From the NCBI GenBank assembly GCA_014706385.1, contig JACGZH010000004.1:1054001-1118000 (forward strand): a DNA stretch of 64,000 nucleotides. Reading direction: 5' to 3'. Position numbers and translations under genes: made by a program. Origin of the DNA: Phaffia rhodozyma (taxonomy: Eukaryota > Basidiomycota > Tremellomycetes > Cystofilobasidiales > Mrakiaceae). Shown piece after piece: positions 54,776 through 64,000 of this stretch. Within the stretch, counting starts at the first letter, position 1. Every line of letters begins with the position of its first letter. Below the pieces are notes generated by a model that searched no databases, was not told the origin of the DNA, and saw only the letters and a list, made by a program, of their open reading frames with translations.

Positions 54776-57700
54776 ATGTTTAACTTTCAGACCAAAGGAC
54801 TCCCGACATTTCAGCTCAAAAGACAGCGCGATCGGATCGATGAACAGATCACTAGGCAGGAGCAAGAGGAAGTCAATAGGAAGAAGGCTAGAGAGGCGGC
54901 GATGCTTGCAAGGAGTGGGACAGTGCTCGTGCCAGCCAGTCCGCCGAAGGAGAAAGGTGTGTGTGAGTGTTTTTTTGGTGCTTGGAAAGAGGAACTCGGC
55001 TTGCGTTGTTGCAAGTTCCTCCAGAAACTCCCGTCCATTGTTTTTGTTGGTCTTATTGACGCTGTTCTTTTTGTTAAATGTTTTTGCTAAATGTTCACCT
55101 TGTCATCTGTTACACCTAACTCATTTGAGGAGATTAGCAAGACAACAGGAGAGCTCGAATGGCTCTATCTCTCCTTCTAAAAAAGCACGTTTAGATCCCA
55201 AGAAGGGAGCATTTGAATGTAAGATATTAGTCCTCGCTGAAGCAAGCCTTTCTGATGTATGTTGATGTCACCTTTGCAACCCTTCATTCTCGTTTAGCTA
55301 TCCCTGTTAAAGCGACACAAGCCTCCAATTCGAACGCAATAATCCCACCGAGTAGACCACAATCATCTTTTCTTACGTCTCTCCCCCAGGCTGTAAAAGC
55401 TGTATCGAACGCGAACCGATGGGAAAGCGTCGATCGTTCGATCTCATTTCATTCTAATTCCCTCAAGCCAAATTTCGATGATGGCAAGGGCGCAGGCGCG
55501 AAAGCTGAGGGTACGATATGCGACAAGGACAGGGCAGAGGGGATGAGAACAACGTCGGCGGAGAAGAAATCTACAAGAAGAGAGACCGATCTGACAGTCG
55601 TTGAGGATCTCACCATGGGACCGAAAGAATTCGGTAAAGATCCCTCCGGATCAGATCTTTGGGAGAGTGTGGAACCAAACACTGGAATTAGACTTGCGTT
55701 TGTCTCTTCATTCTTTTTCGGATGCGCTGTTGTTCCTGTTGGGTTTCTCTCTGATTATTGACTGAATCTTCATTCTCTCTATACCCATTACTCCAAAAGC
55801 AAGAGGACATACTCCCATGACCTTCTCCAAGCGCATCTTTCTGACAGATACCACGTTCCGCCCTCACTCCTCTACTCAATTGTCCGTCTCTCCAGGGATG
55901 GAACGTTCTACCACGTTCCACTCGATGGAGATTTCGTCATCATCGCTGTCGTGGCTGAACAGATCGGTGGGATCAAGACCACGAAAGCTGGACCTTCCAT
56001 AGGAGGCGAGCTCTCGTCTGACGAGGAAGAGAGCGAGAAGAAGGAGAACAGATCGAGAACGGACAGTATGGCGACTCGAAAGAAGAAAACAGAACGGAAG
56101 GAACAGAGAGTGAAGAAGTTTGTATCATTCAAGCTGACACAGTTGCCACCTAGGGGTTCTACAGTTGGCGCTGCTTCTGGCGATGCAACGTTGACACTGT
56201 TGATGTTCGAGTCTGATTCTTCTAACCTCGTTGCCGGAGGAAGCGGTGGGAATGCGGAGGTTGCCGGAAATGGAGGGGATAACTACGCGAAAAGGGTCTA
56301 TCGAGGAGGGAGCGGTGGAGCCTTCGAAGAGTTCTGGAAATTAAAAGTTGGCACGGTGATCGCGATACTCAACCCAAAAATCTTACGTCCGCTAAAGAAT
56401 TCCCAAAGCCCACACCCAATGACAAATGCGCTTGCTATCAACCCACTCTCGGCAGAGAGTGTGATTGAGATCGGGCAGGCTAGAGATTTAGGAAGATGTG
56501 CAAGTTTGAAGATCGATGGGGAGAGATGTTTGAACTGGGTCGACAAGTTCGTATTTTGCTTTCCATTCTTCTCTTCGTCAGGTCTAGACAGGACGGCAGA
56601 AATGAATGAATGTGAATAACGGGATATCTTCCTTTTTTTTCTGTCTCTCTAGACGAGTAGGTGAAGTTTGCGAGTACCACGTTCACGCCGCTATGAAACG
56701 AAACCGGGCCAGTCGAGCCGAATTTGGTGCTTCGTTCGTTGGAGATTTTCTGTTGTTCACTTGTACTCTTAAAGACGACTGCCACCATCTGACTGAAGTT
56801 CAATCTTCTCTTCTATCAGAACGTCCACCTTCGCGATCGGGACTCGGCCAGTCTCATATGCAACCCAAGGCAATGGCGCAGGCAACACCGCCAAAAGAAC
56901 GCTTACCCGATCGACCTCGTTTCCCTCGACGTTCCCGTCTAGTCAAAAACGTCCTCTCGGTTCATCCTCCAGTAACACTACCTACGATCCTATCCGCAAG
57001 ACTGGGCTTTTGCCCCGGGATACCATCAGCTCGTCGTCATCAGCTTCTTTCGTGGTCAATGGGCACGTTGTACACCCGGGTAGACAGAGAGACCCGAGTG
57101 CAACTTTTGGTCCAGAGTTCACACATGAAAAGATCGGTCGTCATAAGGAAGGTTTGTTGAAACGACAAAGAGAAGAGCGAGAAAGTGAGAAGGAGATTGT
57201 CGATTTGTTGGGCAGGGATGGAGGGAAAACTCAGGGTGGACGGTTTTTGGAGGCTGCGCGAAGGCAGGCAGAGGCAGCGGGAGAGGGAAACAATAAGGCC
57301 GAGGAAAGAAGAACGACTGAAGGAAAACTGAAAGATATAGAGAAAAAGAAAGAATTATCGGAAGAACTGATAGAGGTCAAGAAGCGAAAGAAGAACGCGT
57401 TCTCGGCAGAGATGATCAAACATATTGGCTTTGATCCAACGGTGCTCGCCAGTGGAAATGTTCGTGGGGACGAGACCGCTGAGGAGAAGAAACGACGAGT
57501 GAGTCTTAGTTCTGTCGGTGTAGATTATGTGTTGGTTATTTGACGCATGTGCACGCGCACGCTAACTCTTCATGATTCTGTCCCTCTGCCCCTTCCAGCT
57601 CGAGGCGATCTCACTATTGGCAGGGATTGATCCAGTTTCGAGAACGATCTCGAAGCCAGAACCACAACTGGGCCCTGTACCCGGTCGTAAGGTCCGTGGG

Positions 57701-57859
57701 TGGAGTTCCGTCCGGGCTCCGACCGAATCATCGAAAGTAGCCGATTCGGCTGCCAAGATCGGTGAAGCCGTCAAGGAGGGAAGCAAGACTGAAGTGACAA
57801 AAGAAAGGAAGACACCGAAATACGTGGATCTTTCTTCGTCCGATGTCGAGTTGGACTGA
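54776..57859 (+). CDS. MCM10: Mcm10 replication initiation factor
   Basis: Mcm10 activates the CMG helicase and binds single-stranded DNA and polymerase alpha. Seven exons (54776-54956, 55138-55218, 55298-55697, 55800-56546, 56653-56733, 56820-57498, 57599-57859) join in phase to 809 residues. The start MFNFQTKGLP could instead be an internal exon beginning after the AG at 54790, so the N-terminus is tentative. An N-terminal coiled region (RIDEQITRQEQEEVNRKKAR) precedes the OB-fold core: TYSHDLLQAHLSDRYHVPPS, LLYSIVRLSRDGTFYHVPLD, then GDFVIIAVVAEQ. A zinc-finger segment follows, RCASLKIDGERCLNWVD to VGEVCEYHVHAAMKRNRASR (C..C..C..H). GFDPT and a Lys/Glu-rich helix lie in the C-terminal part, which ends YVDLSSSDVELD. 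Low-complexity inserts with Gly/Ser runs lie in the OB region. Confidence 0.91.
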
Positions 57860-57887
57860 GAGAGAGCATCTGTGTTTTTGCATATAC

Positions 57888-57914
57888 GTATGTATGTATG
57901 TATGTATGTATGTA
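57888..57914. repeat. (GTAT)n tetranucleotide microsatellite
   Basis: About seven uninterrupted units begin 30 bases after the MCM10 stop codon, probably in its 3' untranslated region. Confidence 0.95.
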
Positions 57915-58114
57915 CATATATATGCGCGTGTGCAGTTATCATATGTTGTACATGTATCTCCCTTGTTCTGCACAGTTTCCAGATGACACCACTACATCTG
58001 CTAGTTCTGCTGGTATCTAAAACTATTCAGAGAGAAAAGGGCCATCTGGGCAACCTTGAAAACAAGAAGAAGGCTGAACGTGGTAAGACTGATCCCCTTT
58101 CGGCGACCTCGTGT

Positions 58115-58140
<26 letters not shown>
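58115..58140. repeat. (AGC)n trinucleotide microsatellite
   Basis: About eight and a half AGC units, followed by the degenerate TAGTAAC. It lies in noncoding sequence between MCM10 and STE12. Confidence 0.95.
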
Positions 58141-58145
<5 letters not shown>

Positions 58146-58583
58146 ACAGAATGCAAGGCTCCTAGACAGTGTGGAAAATTAAGGCACGGTTTCAGGTTCT
58201 AAAAAATCAGGGGAAAACGAAGGAAATCCCAACTTAATTACCCAGTTGGATACCTTGAACTTAGGTAACTGTTTATGTTGAGCCTTATTCTATGTTAATT
58301 GATTTTTCACGTGGTTTGTTGAGTGACTTTATCCTTGTTCTTGTGTCGTCCGTCTTTTGACGTTTCATCCCTTTTTCCCTTCGCCTTTTCGTTCCTTCTC
58401 CCTCTCCCCCGTGCTGGGTCATCCGGTTTCAGGTAACGTTCCTATGTTTGAGAATGCTCAAGATGATGATGTTTCCAGAGTTCATTCTCTTCTGATCATC
58501 TGTCGTTCATTTCATCCTATCCAAGAGTAGCTCTTTAGATAAACTAGCACGTTGGATCGTCATATCCGTTCTTCCTCTGCCTC

Positions 58584-61500
58584 ATGTCTGCCATTCAGAC
58601 TACCAGCACCTCGACATCGTTACCCTCATCACCGTCATCAAGACCTCGTCAGCAACATCAGCAACATCAACCACATCAACCACAGAGCTTTGTCCCTCTC
58701 CCTCTATCCTCGTCATCCTCCCAACCAGTCCTACACAGCTCATCCCCTACACGCGCCAAGCGAGATCACTGGAAAGGTCCCAGACGTCTCGCACCCTCAA
58801 AAGAAGACAGGTCCGAACACGGCATCGTTCATAGAGAACGGGCCAGGTCGATGGCTCTCGGCCTGGTCGAACCTAGGCAAATGACCGTCAAAGAGACTGA
58901 ATTTGTCAACCATCTTGGAAGACTTCAATATGTTTGTCGAATAAATTCTTTTCTTTTACTTTGTTTCGCTCCAATTCTGACCGATCACCCGGACCGGACC
59001 GACTCGGTCTTAGTTCCTCGCCACAGCACCCTCCCACTGGAGAACAGGTCCTCAACCCCCGTCCGTTCTGCCTGGAGCAGCTCCTCCACCCATCTTGCCT
59101 CCAGATATACCGACCGAGTCTGATCTGTCCTTGAATTCATCAGCGTCCAGTGTTGATAGAAGAGAACTGAGAGATCTATCGGATGCAGAATTTCTTAATA
59201 ACCTTGCCTTCAGAGCACCAATGAGCTCTCCTCATCCGGCCATCAATAGATTTCTGCTTCCCAATGGAGAAAACGTCAGCTGTGTCCTCTGGGCTGGACT
59301 CTATCATATCTCTGGAACGGACATCAGTAAGGCTCTTTCCTCTATCTTCTTCCTCAACTTTTCCTTTTCTTTCTGCCCACTTTTCCTTCATCTGTTTTTA
59401 TATCCACCACTGTCAACATGCTGAACCGCCCTTTTCCCCTCATCTCTCTGATATTAATCTGTAGTAAGAGCACTGGTGTTCAGATTTGAAGCGTTTGCTA
59501 GACCGGTCGTTAACATGAAAAAATTTGAAGAAGGCGTGTTCAGTGATCTTCGGAATCTCAAGCCTGGAACTGATGCCTGTTTGGAAGACCCAAAGGTCAT
59601 TAATTACCTCATTTTCTCCCTCTTTTTCCCAATTTTTGTTTCTTTCCTTACCTCTCTGTCCGTCACTTTCCACTCGCGATTGGAATGGTTACTCACGCAA
59701 CAACTCTTCCTCTTTCTTCCTGCTGATAGTCTCCGTTTCTGGACTTGTTGTTCAAGCATCAATGCATCCGAACACAGAAAAAGCAAAAAGTGTTTTTCTG
59801 GTATATTCCCTTTCTTCTTGATCTCTTCTCTTCTCTTTCAGATGGCCATGCTGATTACTCATCCAACTCAAACCACATCAAATCAGGTTCTCGGTTCCCC
59901 ACGACAGACTCTTTCTCGACGCACTAGAGCGAGACTTGAAGCGAGAAAAAGCGGGGTTGAAGCCGACGACGAGCGTGATAGGTGAGCCGGCGCGTAGCTT
60001 CCGGTTAGTAATTCTTCTCTTTTCCTTTCTCCTGCCTTCCTTTCATCTACTTCGTACTTTGTCTCAAACAAAATACCTTGCCTTTGTTTTATCATTGATA
60101 GGTATGATGTTCGGAAGTCACTCTACGAGCAGTTTGCAGCACACAACACTAGTCTTGCTGGGTTCCAGCCTTCCACAGATACTATCTACTACTCGTCCAT
60201 TTCGAAGAAAGTGGGTCTTCTTGTTGTTTCCTCTTGCTGTATTTGATCTTCTCTCTTTGCTCATCAATCTTCTTGGATTTTCGACCGAATCAAAAGGAAA
60301 ACCCAACACTCTCGCCGGCTTCAACTCCCATGCCCTTCAATTCGGCTGTAGATACGATCCCTGCCAGACCCTCTTCATACAATGAGCCTACGGCATCTTC
60401 TAGCCAAAACGGATCATTTCAAACGGTTTCATCTACTCCTTCTATCAAAAATCACGTTCCCTACAACTCTGGTAGGGCCTTCATCGAATCCGACGGCTCT
60501 CGGGGCACCCTGACGACTATTTCTCTCTCCGGCGATCAAAACGAGAATGATATGAAGGTACCGATCAGAGATGACGGTGGCTCTATCGGTCGGTTGCTTA
60601 CCACGAAGCTCGGGCCAAATACGTTGAATTTAGAGGAGGCGACTATCAAATTCGGAGAGTCCTATCGGCCGATGGAAGATTCGTCCGGGTTAACAACGTT
60701 GGCCTTGGCAAGTGCGCCTTTGGATCCGATGCCTATCTCTCAAGACCCATCATCCCACTCTTCTTTCACCCGCCCAGCCCAATCTACAACTTACGACGGC
60801 GATCTTCATCCCTCTTCATCTTCCTTGGTAAATACCAGGTCAAGTCCATACGAGTCTATAGGCAACCAACCTTTGCTCGCTACTACCTCCTCTGCTTATG
60901 CCCCGACTTCCGCTTTCACTCCCTCCTCTGGTCCACCACCAGTCACTCGGGGCAGACTGTCGCTCACTCAACAACGACAATCCGTCATCCGACCAACCCT
61001 GAATCCGACGGATCAGACGATCATACCACCTATCGTTAGTCACAAGGTTCATCCAACTCCACCTTCACACCCAGGTGGCGTTCGGACGTTTGCTTGTCCT
61101 CTACCGTCATGCGGAAAACATTTCAAAAGGCTCGAACACCTGAAGAGACATTTGAGGACACACACGATGGAGAAACCGTACGGGTGTGAGACGTGTGGGA
61201 AAAAATTCAGTAGGAGCGATAACTTGACGCAACACGCAAAGACCCACGAGAAGACCGATAAGGAAAAGGAGAGGGACAAGGCGAAGGGGAAGGAGGATGG
61301 GCAGAGTGAAGCTGGGGCTGAGACTGCGCTGACAGGGTTCAAAAATAAGACCGGGATAAACAGAGACTGGATGTTGGACGTAACAACGTCTGCCGTTGTT
61401 TCTTCTGGTGGTCTCTGGAATGGAGGAGACGGCGAAGGTAAAGCGGGCAGGAGCAAAAAGAAAAGAAAACTGTCGGCTGGTCAGAGCAGTGGTGGGATGA

Positions 61501-62816
61501 AAATCTCTGAAGGACCGGAAGACGATACGGGCGATCTTGACGAAAAGAATGACGGGAACAGAGATGAGGACGAAGACGACGCTAGTTCTGTCGAAAGTGA
61601 TAGTGGAACAGAAGATGAACGACAAGGACAACCAAGACGGAATCGTCAAAAACGATCATCTCAAACCGAACCTGCCACTCATCCGCCGAGTGGCCCGTAC
61701 TCTCACCCTCAACCGTATTCTCAGTCGGAAACTCGGATTGGCTATTCACCCACAAGACTCTATCATGCTCTTCCTCGAGATACATACGCCTATGACAGCA
61801 ACAACAATATCGTTGCTATCAGTGACTCATCAGCGGCGGCTGTCGAGTATGCCGAATATAATCAACAAGGCTATTCAAATCCACCGGTGTCTACTTCGAT
61901 CGAAACCGGCCGTTATAACCGGGATGTTTATCAGACCTCCGCACCTGTGATTGCGGTTCCGACCACCGATTCAACGGCGATGGATGGATATTCCGGTGGA
62001 CCCTATGATTATTCATCCCTACCTATTCCACTCGCCGCCCCGCCCTCTGTTCATGTCCCCTATCCACCCCCGGCGCTCCTGACACTTCAACCACTGACTT
62101 TCGGCGATCCAGCTTTGCCCTCGAAATCGCCAAGATTGACGACATCGCCATTTCTAGCACAAAGCTCATCAACTTTTATTCCCCCTCCGCCGGGATTCTC
62201 TCAATCAAGATTCCGATCCGCGAGAGGATCAAAATTAGCTAGACTCTCGGTTGATCTAAATGGGGTTTCACACACCCAAAAGACACTTCATCAGCCAACA
62301 GTTGCCAAACAGGCAGATGGTTTCTCAGGAACGACGACTGATCTAGGATATCAGACATATGATTCGAGAAGAACATATGGATCTCAAGATTCAACCCGAA
62401 CGCGCCTACATCCCCAATCACATCCGTATACACTCGCGCAATCACATATTCAACACGCCTCCCCTTCTCAACAACCGATTGGAGAAAGCATGAGAGGCCG
62501 ACACCCGACAATTTATACCCAGACTTCATCTTCTGTTCCTCCTCCTTTGTCTTTACCGATCGGGGGATTGTTTGACCCAAACGGAAACACAAACATGAAT
62601 GGGCTTGAAAACGAGTCGTATCAGATGGAATTGAACACGAACGCCAACGGGGTTTACGTCCCTGAAGTCTACTACCAACAGCCTCACCTTCAAGTTCAAA
62701 GTCAACAACCCCTACCACCAACACAACCACAGTTAGATATCAGCACACAGCAAGCGATATATCCAACGGATCATACAGTCGTCGGGTCATCTGGTTATAG
62801 TTCACATCCTTTCTGA
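58584..62816 (+). CDS. STE12: Ste12 transcription factor with STE homeodomain and two C2H2 fingers
   Basis: It is the target of the mating/filamentation MAP-kinase pathway. Seven exons (58584-58931, 59014-59326, 59465-59595, 59730-59800, 59887-60003, 60102-60210, 60297-62816) join in phase to 1202 residues. A Gln/His/Ser-rich start ([12 protein letters not shown]) leads to the STE domain: [18 protein letters not shown], then [80 protein letters not shown] and [20 protein letters not shown]. The 2.5-kb last exon carries two fingers, [21 protein letters not shown] and [19 protein letters not shown], between disordered Ser/Pro and Gln-rich regions. An acidic stretch ([18 protein letters not shown]) follows the fingers. 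Fused STE-domain-plus-fingers proteins are the rule in filamentous ascomycetes and basidiomycetes, unlike S. cerevisiae. Confidence 0.97.
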
Positions 62817-63664
62817 TACCAAAAGTCGACAACAATCACTTCTGTTTTGCTTTCTTCTCTCTTCTTCCAATTTCCAAAGCCGTAGTTCCCGTTTTTGTCA
62901 GAATCAAGGGGTCTAATTTAATATCCTCATCTGTTCAACAGCCGATCTGAATTTATCTCGATCTCTTTCTTTGCCCTTTCGTTCCGAGCCTCTTCGTTTT
63001 TTTTTCTTTGTGTATATACTGTTACTTTCCTTCTATACGTTTATATGTTTTTTCTCTGTTTCTCTATAGTCCGTAATCTTGTGCTTATGTTCCTGTCCAT
63101 GTCGGTCTTAGTTGTTCGACCGTCTTCAAATATACCAGATTTCTCAACCACCCTTATAGTGCTTTTCTCTAGTCTTCATCTTTCTTTTTCTTCCTCATTT
63201 TGCTTGGTTTTTATGTGTCGCACTCTTCTGTATTCATCTGATTACCCACAATATCCAGTTCGATTTCGAACTCCAAATCTTCAGTTATGCTCGAATCATC
63301 TTTCTTCCGTCATTCCATCAGTTCCTATCCAACCGATCTACAAACTTATCTGTTCCTTCGTTTGCTCAATTTTCGAGTTGTCGCTGGAAACTAATAATGT
63401 AATGTTGTCCTGACAATATCTTTTTTTCATCCTCCTTTTCCTTTTCTTTCCTTTCCTCTCGATCCGTTTCGTTTCTTTCAATCCGATCCCCCTAGATTGA
63501 TTATACCATTCATCTCGAAAGAAACTGTGAACTATGTCTTCATTTGGCTTGCTTTATTAATGACAAGACGAAGTCTATGATGGAGGTTTTGGAAAGAAAA
63601 AGAAGAAAGATAGGACAGGGAATGGTGCGTGACATTAAGTAACATGACATATAGCAATCTCCCT
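62817..63664. other. Convergent 3' intergenic region
   Basis: Highly T-rich sequence on the plus strand after STE12, with TATATAC near 63015 and several T runs. It is likely the long 3' untranslated region of STE12 and that of the right-hand gene. The frame 63045-63413 is a reading of pyrimidine tracts and is not called. Confidence 0.55.
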
Positions 63665-64000
63665 TCAACGCCTCTTCTGGCCTTTCGTAGCTGCATTCAG
63701 CGCAGCGTCAAGTCCGTATCGATGACCTCGAGTGATCCGTTTCTTGATGGGTTGGTCATTCGTAGAAGATAACTCTTCCCGTTCTAAAAGAAAGAGTGTA
63801 AAAGATGGTTAGAAAATTAAGAGATGGTTGGTCGACTGGGAAAGAAAACCAAGAGACATGCCTCTCTTTCGACTGTCCGATGCCGATCTTGAATCCTGTG
63901 GCACCTCTGCTTCGTTCCCATTTCCATTTTCATTCGCATTCGAATCAGAAGGAACAAAGACAGCGGCCGTTGCTGAGAGTGCAAAGTCAGGTTTGGCTGG
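63665..64000 (-). CDS. 3' end of an unrecognised gene, continues beyond the window
   Basis: Two exons are visible on the minus strand, 63862-64000 (open to the window edge) and 63665-63783 (ending at TGA). They join in phase through an intron whose donor is GCATGT, not GT, with a TTTTAG acceptor. The protein tail reads KPDFALSATAAVFVPSDSN, an Asn/Glu-rich linker, SRSASDSRKRERE, and ends HRYGLDAALNAATKGQKRR. The Lys/Arg-rich ends suggest a nuclear or nucleolar protein. No domain was recognised. Confidence 0.65.

Larger units (their letters stand above)
57860..58583. other. Spacer between MCM10 and STE12 with two simple repeats
   Basis: It holds a (GTAT)n tract at about 57888-57914 and a (AGC)n tract at 58115-58140. 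Between and after these is AT-rich sequence and then C/T-rich STE12 leader. The frame 57872-58165 runs through both repeats and is not considered coding. Confidence 0.6.

Noticed and set aside
57872..58165. Frame spanning the GTAT and AGC repeats
   Set aside because: It consists of Tyr/Met/Cys/Val repeats and a poly-Ser run created by microsatellites.
58584..62816. Two separate genes, a Ste12 homeodomain gene and a zinc-finger gene
   Set aside because: The exon ending at 60210 and the one starting at 60297 join in phase 0, and fungal Ste12 proteins of this type contain both domains.
1..64000. Defence island, CRISPR array, transposon or biosynthetic cluster
   Set aside because: I saw no regularly spaced repeats, transposase or reverse transcriptase motifs, terminal inverted repeats or clustered biosynthetic enzymes. 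The content is housekeeping genes.

Overview
The window is eukaryotic nuclear DNA. Almost every gene is cut by short (about 60-110 nt) GT-AG introns. The gene set (Atg3, Cul4, Vps52, Pop5, Mcm10, a Ste12 that carries C2H2 fingers, a vacuolar carboxypeptidase S) is fungal. A Ste12 with C-terminal zinc fingers, the very high intron density and moderate GC suggest a basidiomycete yeast. A tremellomycete such as Phaffia/Xanthophyllomyces would fit, but that species-level guess is inference. I assembled the gene models by hand from conserved protein motifs, splice consensus and reading-phase agreement. I saw no rRNA, tRNA, CRISPR array, transposon or virus-like gene.

Layout, left to right: 3' part of an ECM3-like auxin-efflux-carrier-family transporter (+); cullin-4 (-); an unrecognised polytopic membrane protein (+); a doubtful small gene (-); SUB1/PC4 coactivator (-) divergent from a SET-domain protein (+); about 2.5 kb without a recognised gene; a C2H2 transcription factor (+); carboxypeptidase S (-); VPS52 (-) divergent from ATG3 (+); DRS1/DDX27 helicase (-) divergent from ARL5 (+); POP5 (-) divergent from an intracellular GH15 hydrolase (+); a CBS-PB1-tail-anchor protein (-); a MARCH5-like RING-CH ubiquitin ligase (-) divergent from a mitochondrial BolA (+); molybdopterin synthase large subunit (+); ureidoglycolate lyase (+); PP6/Sit4 phosphatase catalytic subunit (-); MCM10 (+); STE12 (+); and the 3' end of an unrecognised gene (-).

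Most of the content is core housekeeping: transcription (SUB1, STE12, the C2H2 factor), replication (MCM10), ubiquitin signalling (CUL4, the RING-CH ligase), ribosome and tRNA biogenesis (DRS1, POP5), and membrane traffic and autophagy (VPS52, ARL5, ATG3, CPS1). Two neighbourhoods look functionally coherent. One is VPS52/ATG3/ARL5: Arl5 is a known recruiter of the GARP complex that contains Vps52. The other is the molybdopterin synthase large subunit followed by ureidoglycolate lyase, since purine breakdown needs the molybdenum cofactor at its first step. I found no defence island or gene cluster that looks like a new system. The more unusual signals are micro-exons of 7-12 nt, recurrent GTTCGT donor sites, a GC-AG intron, and changes at normally conserved residues (PP6 C-terminus, SET NHSC motif).
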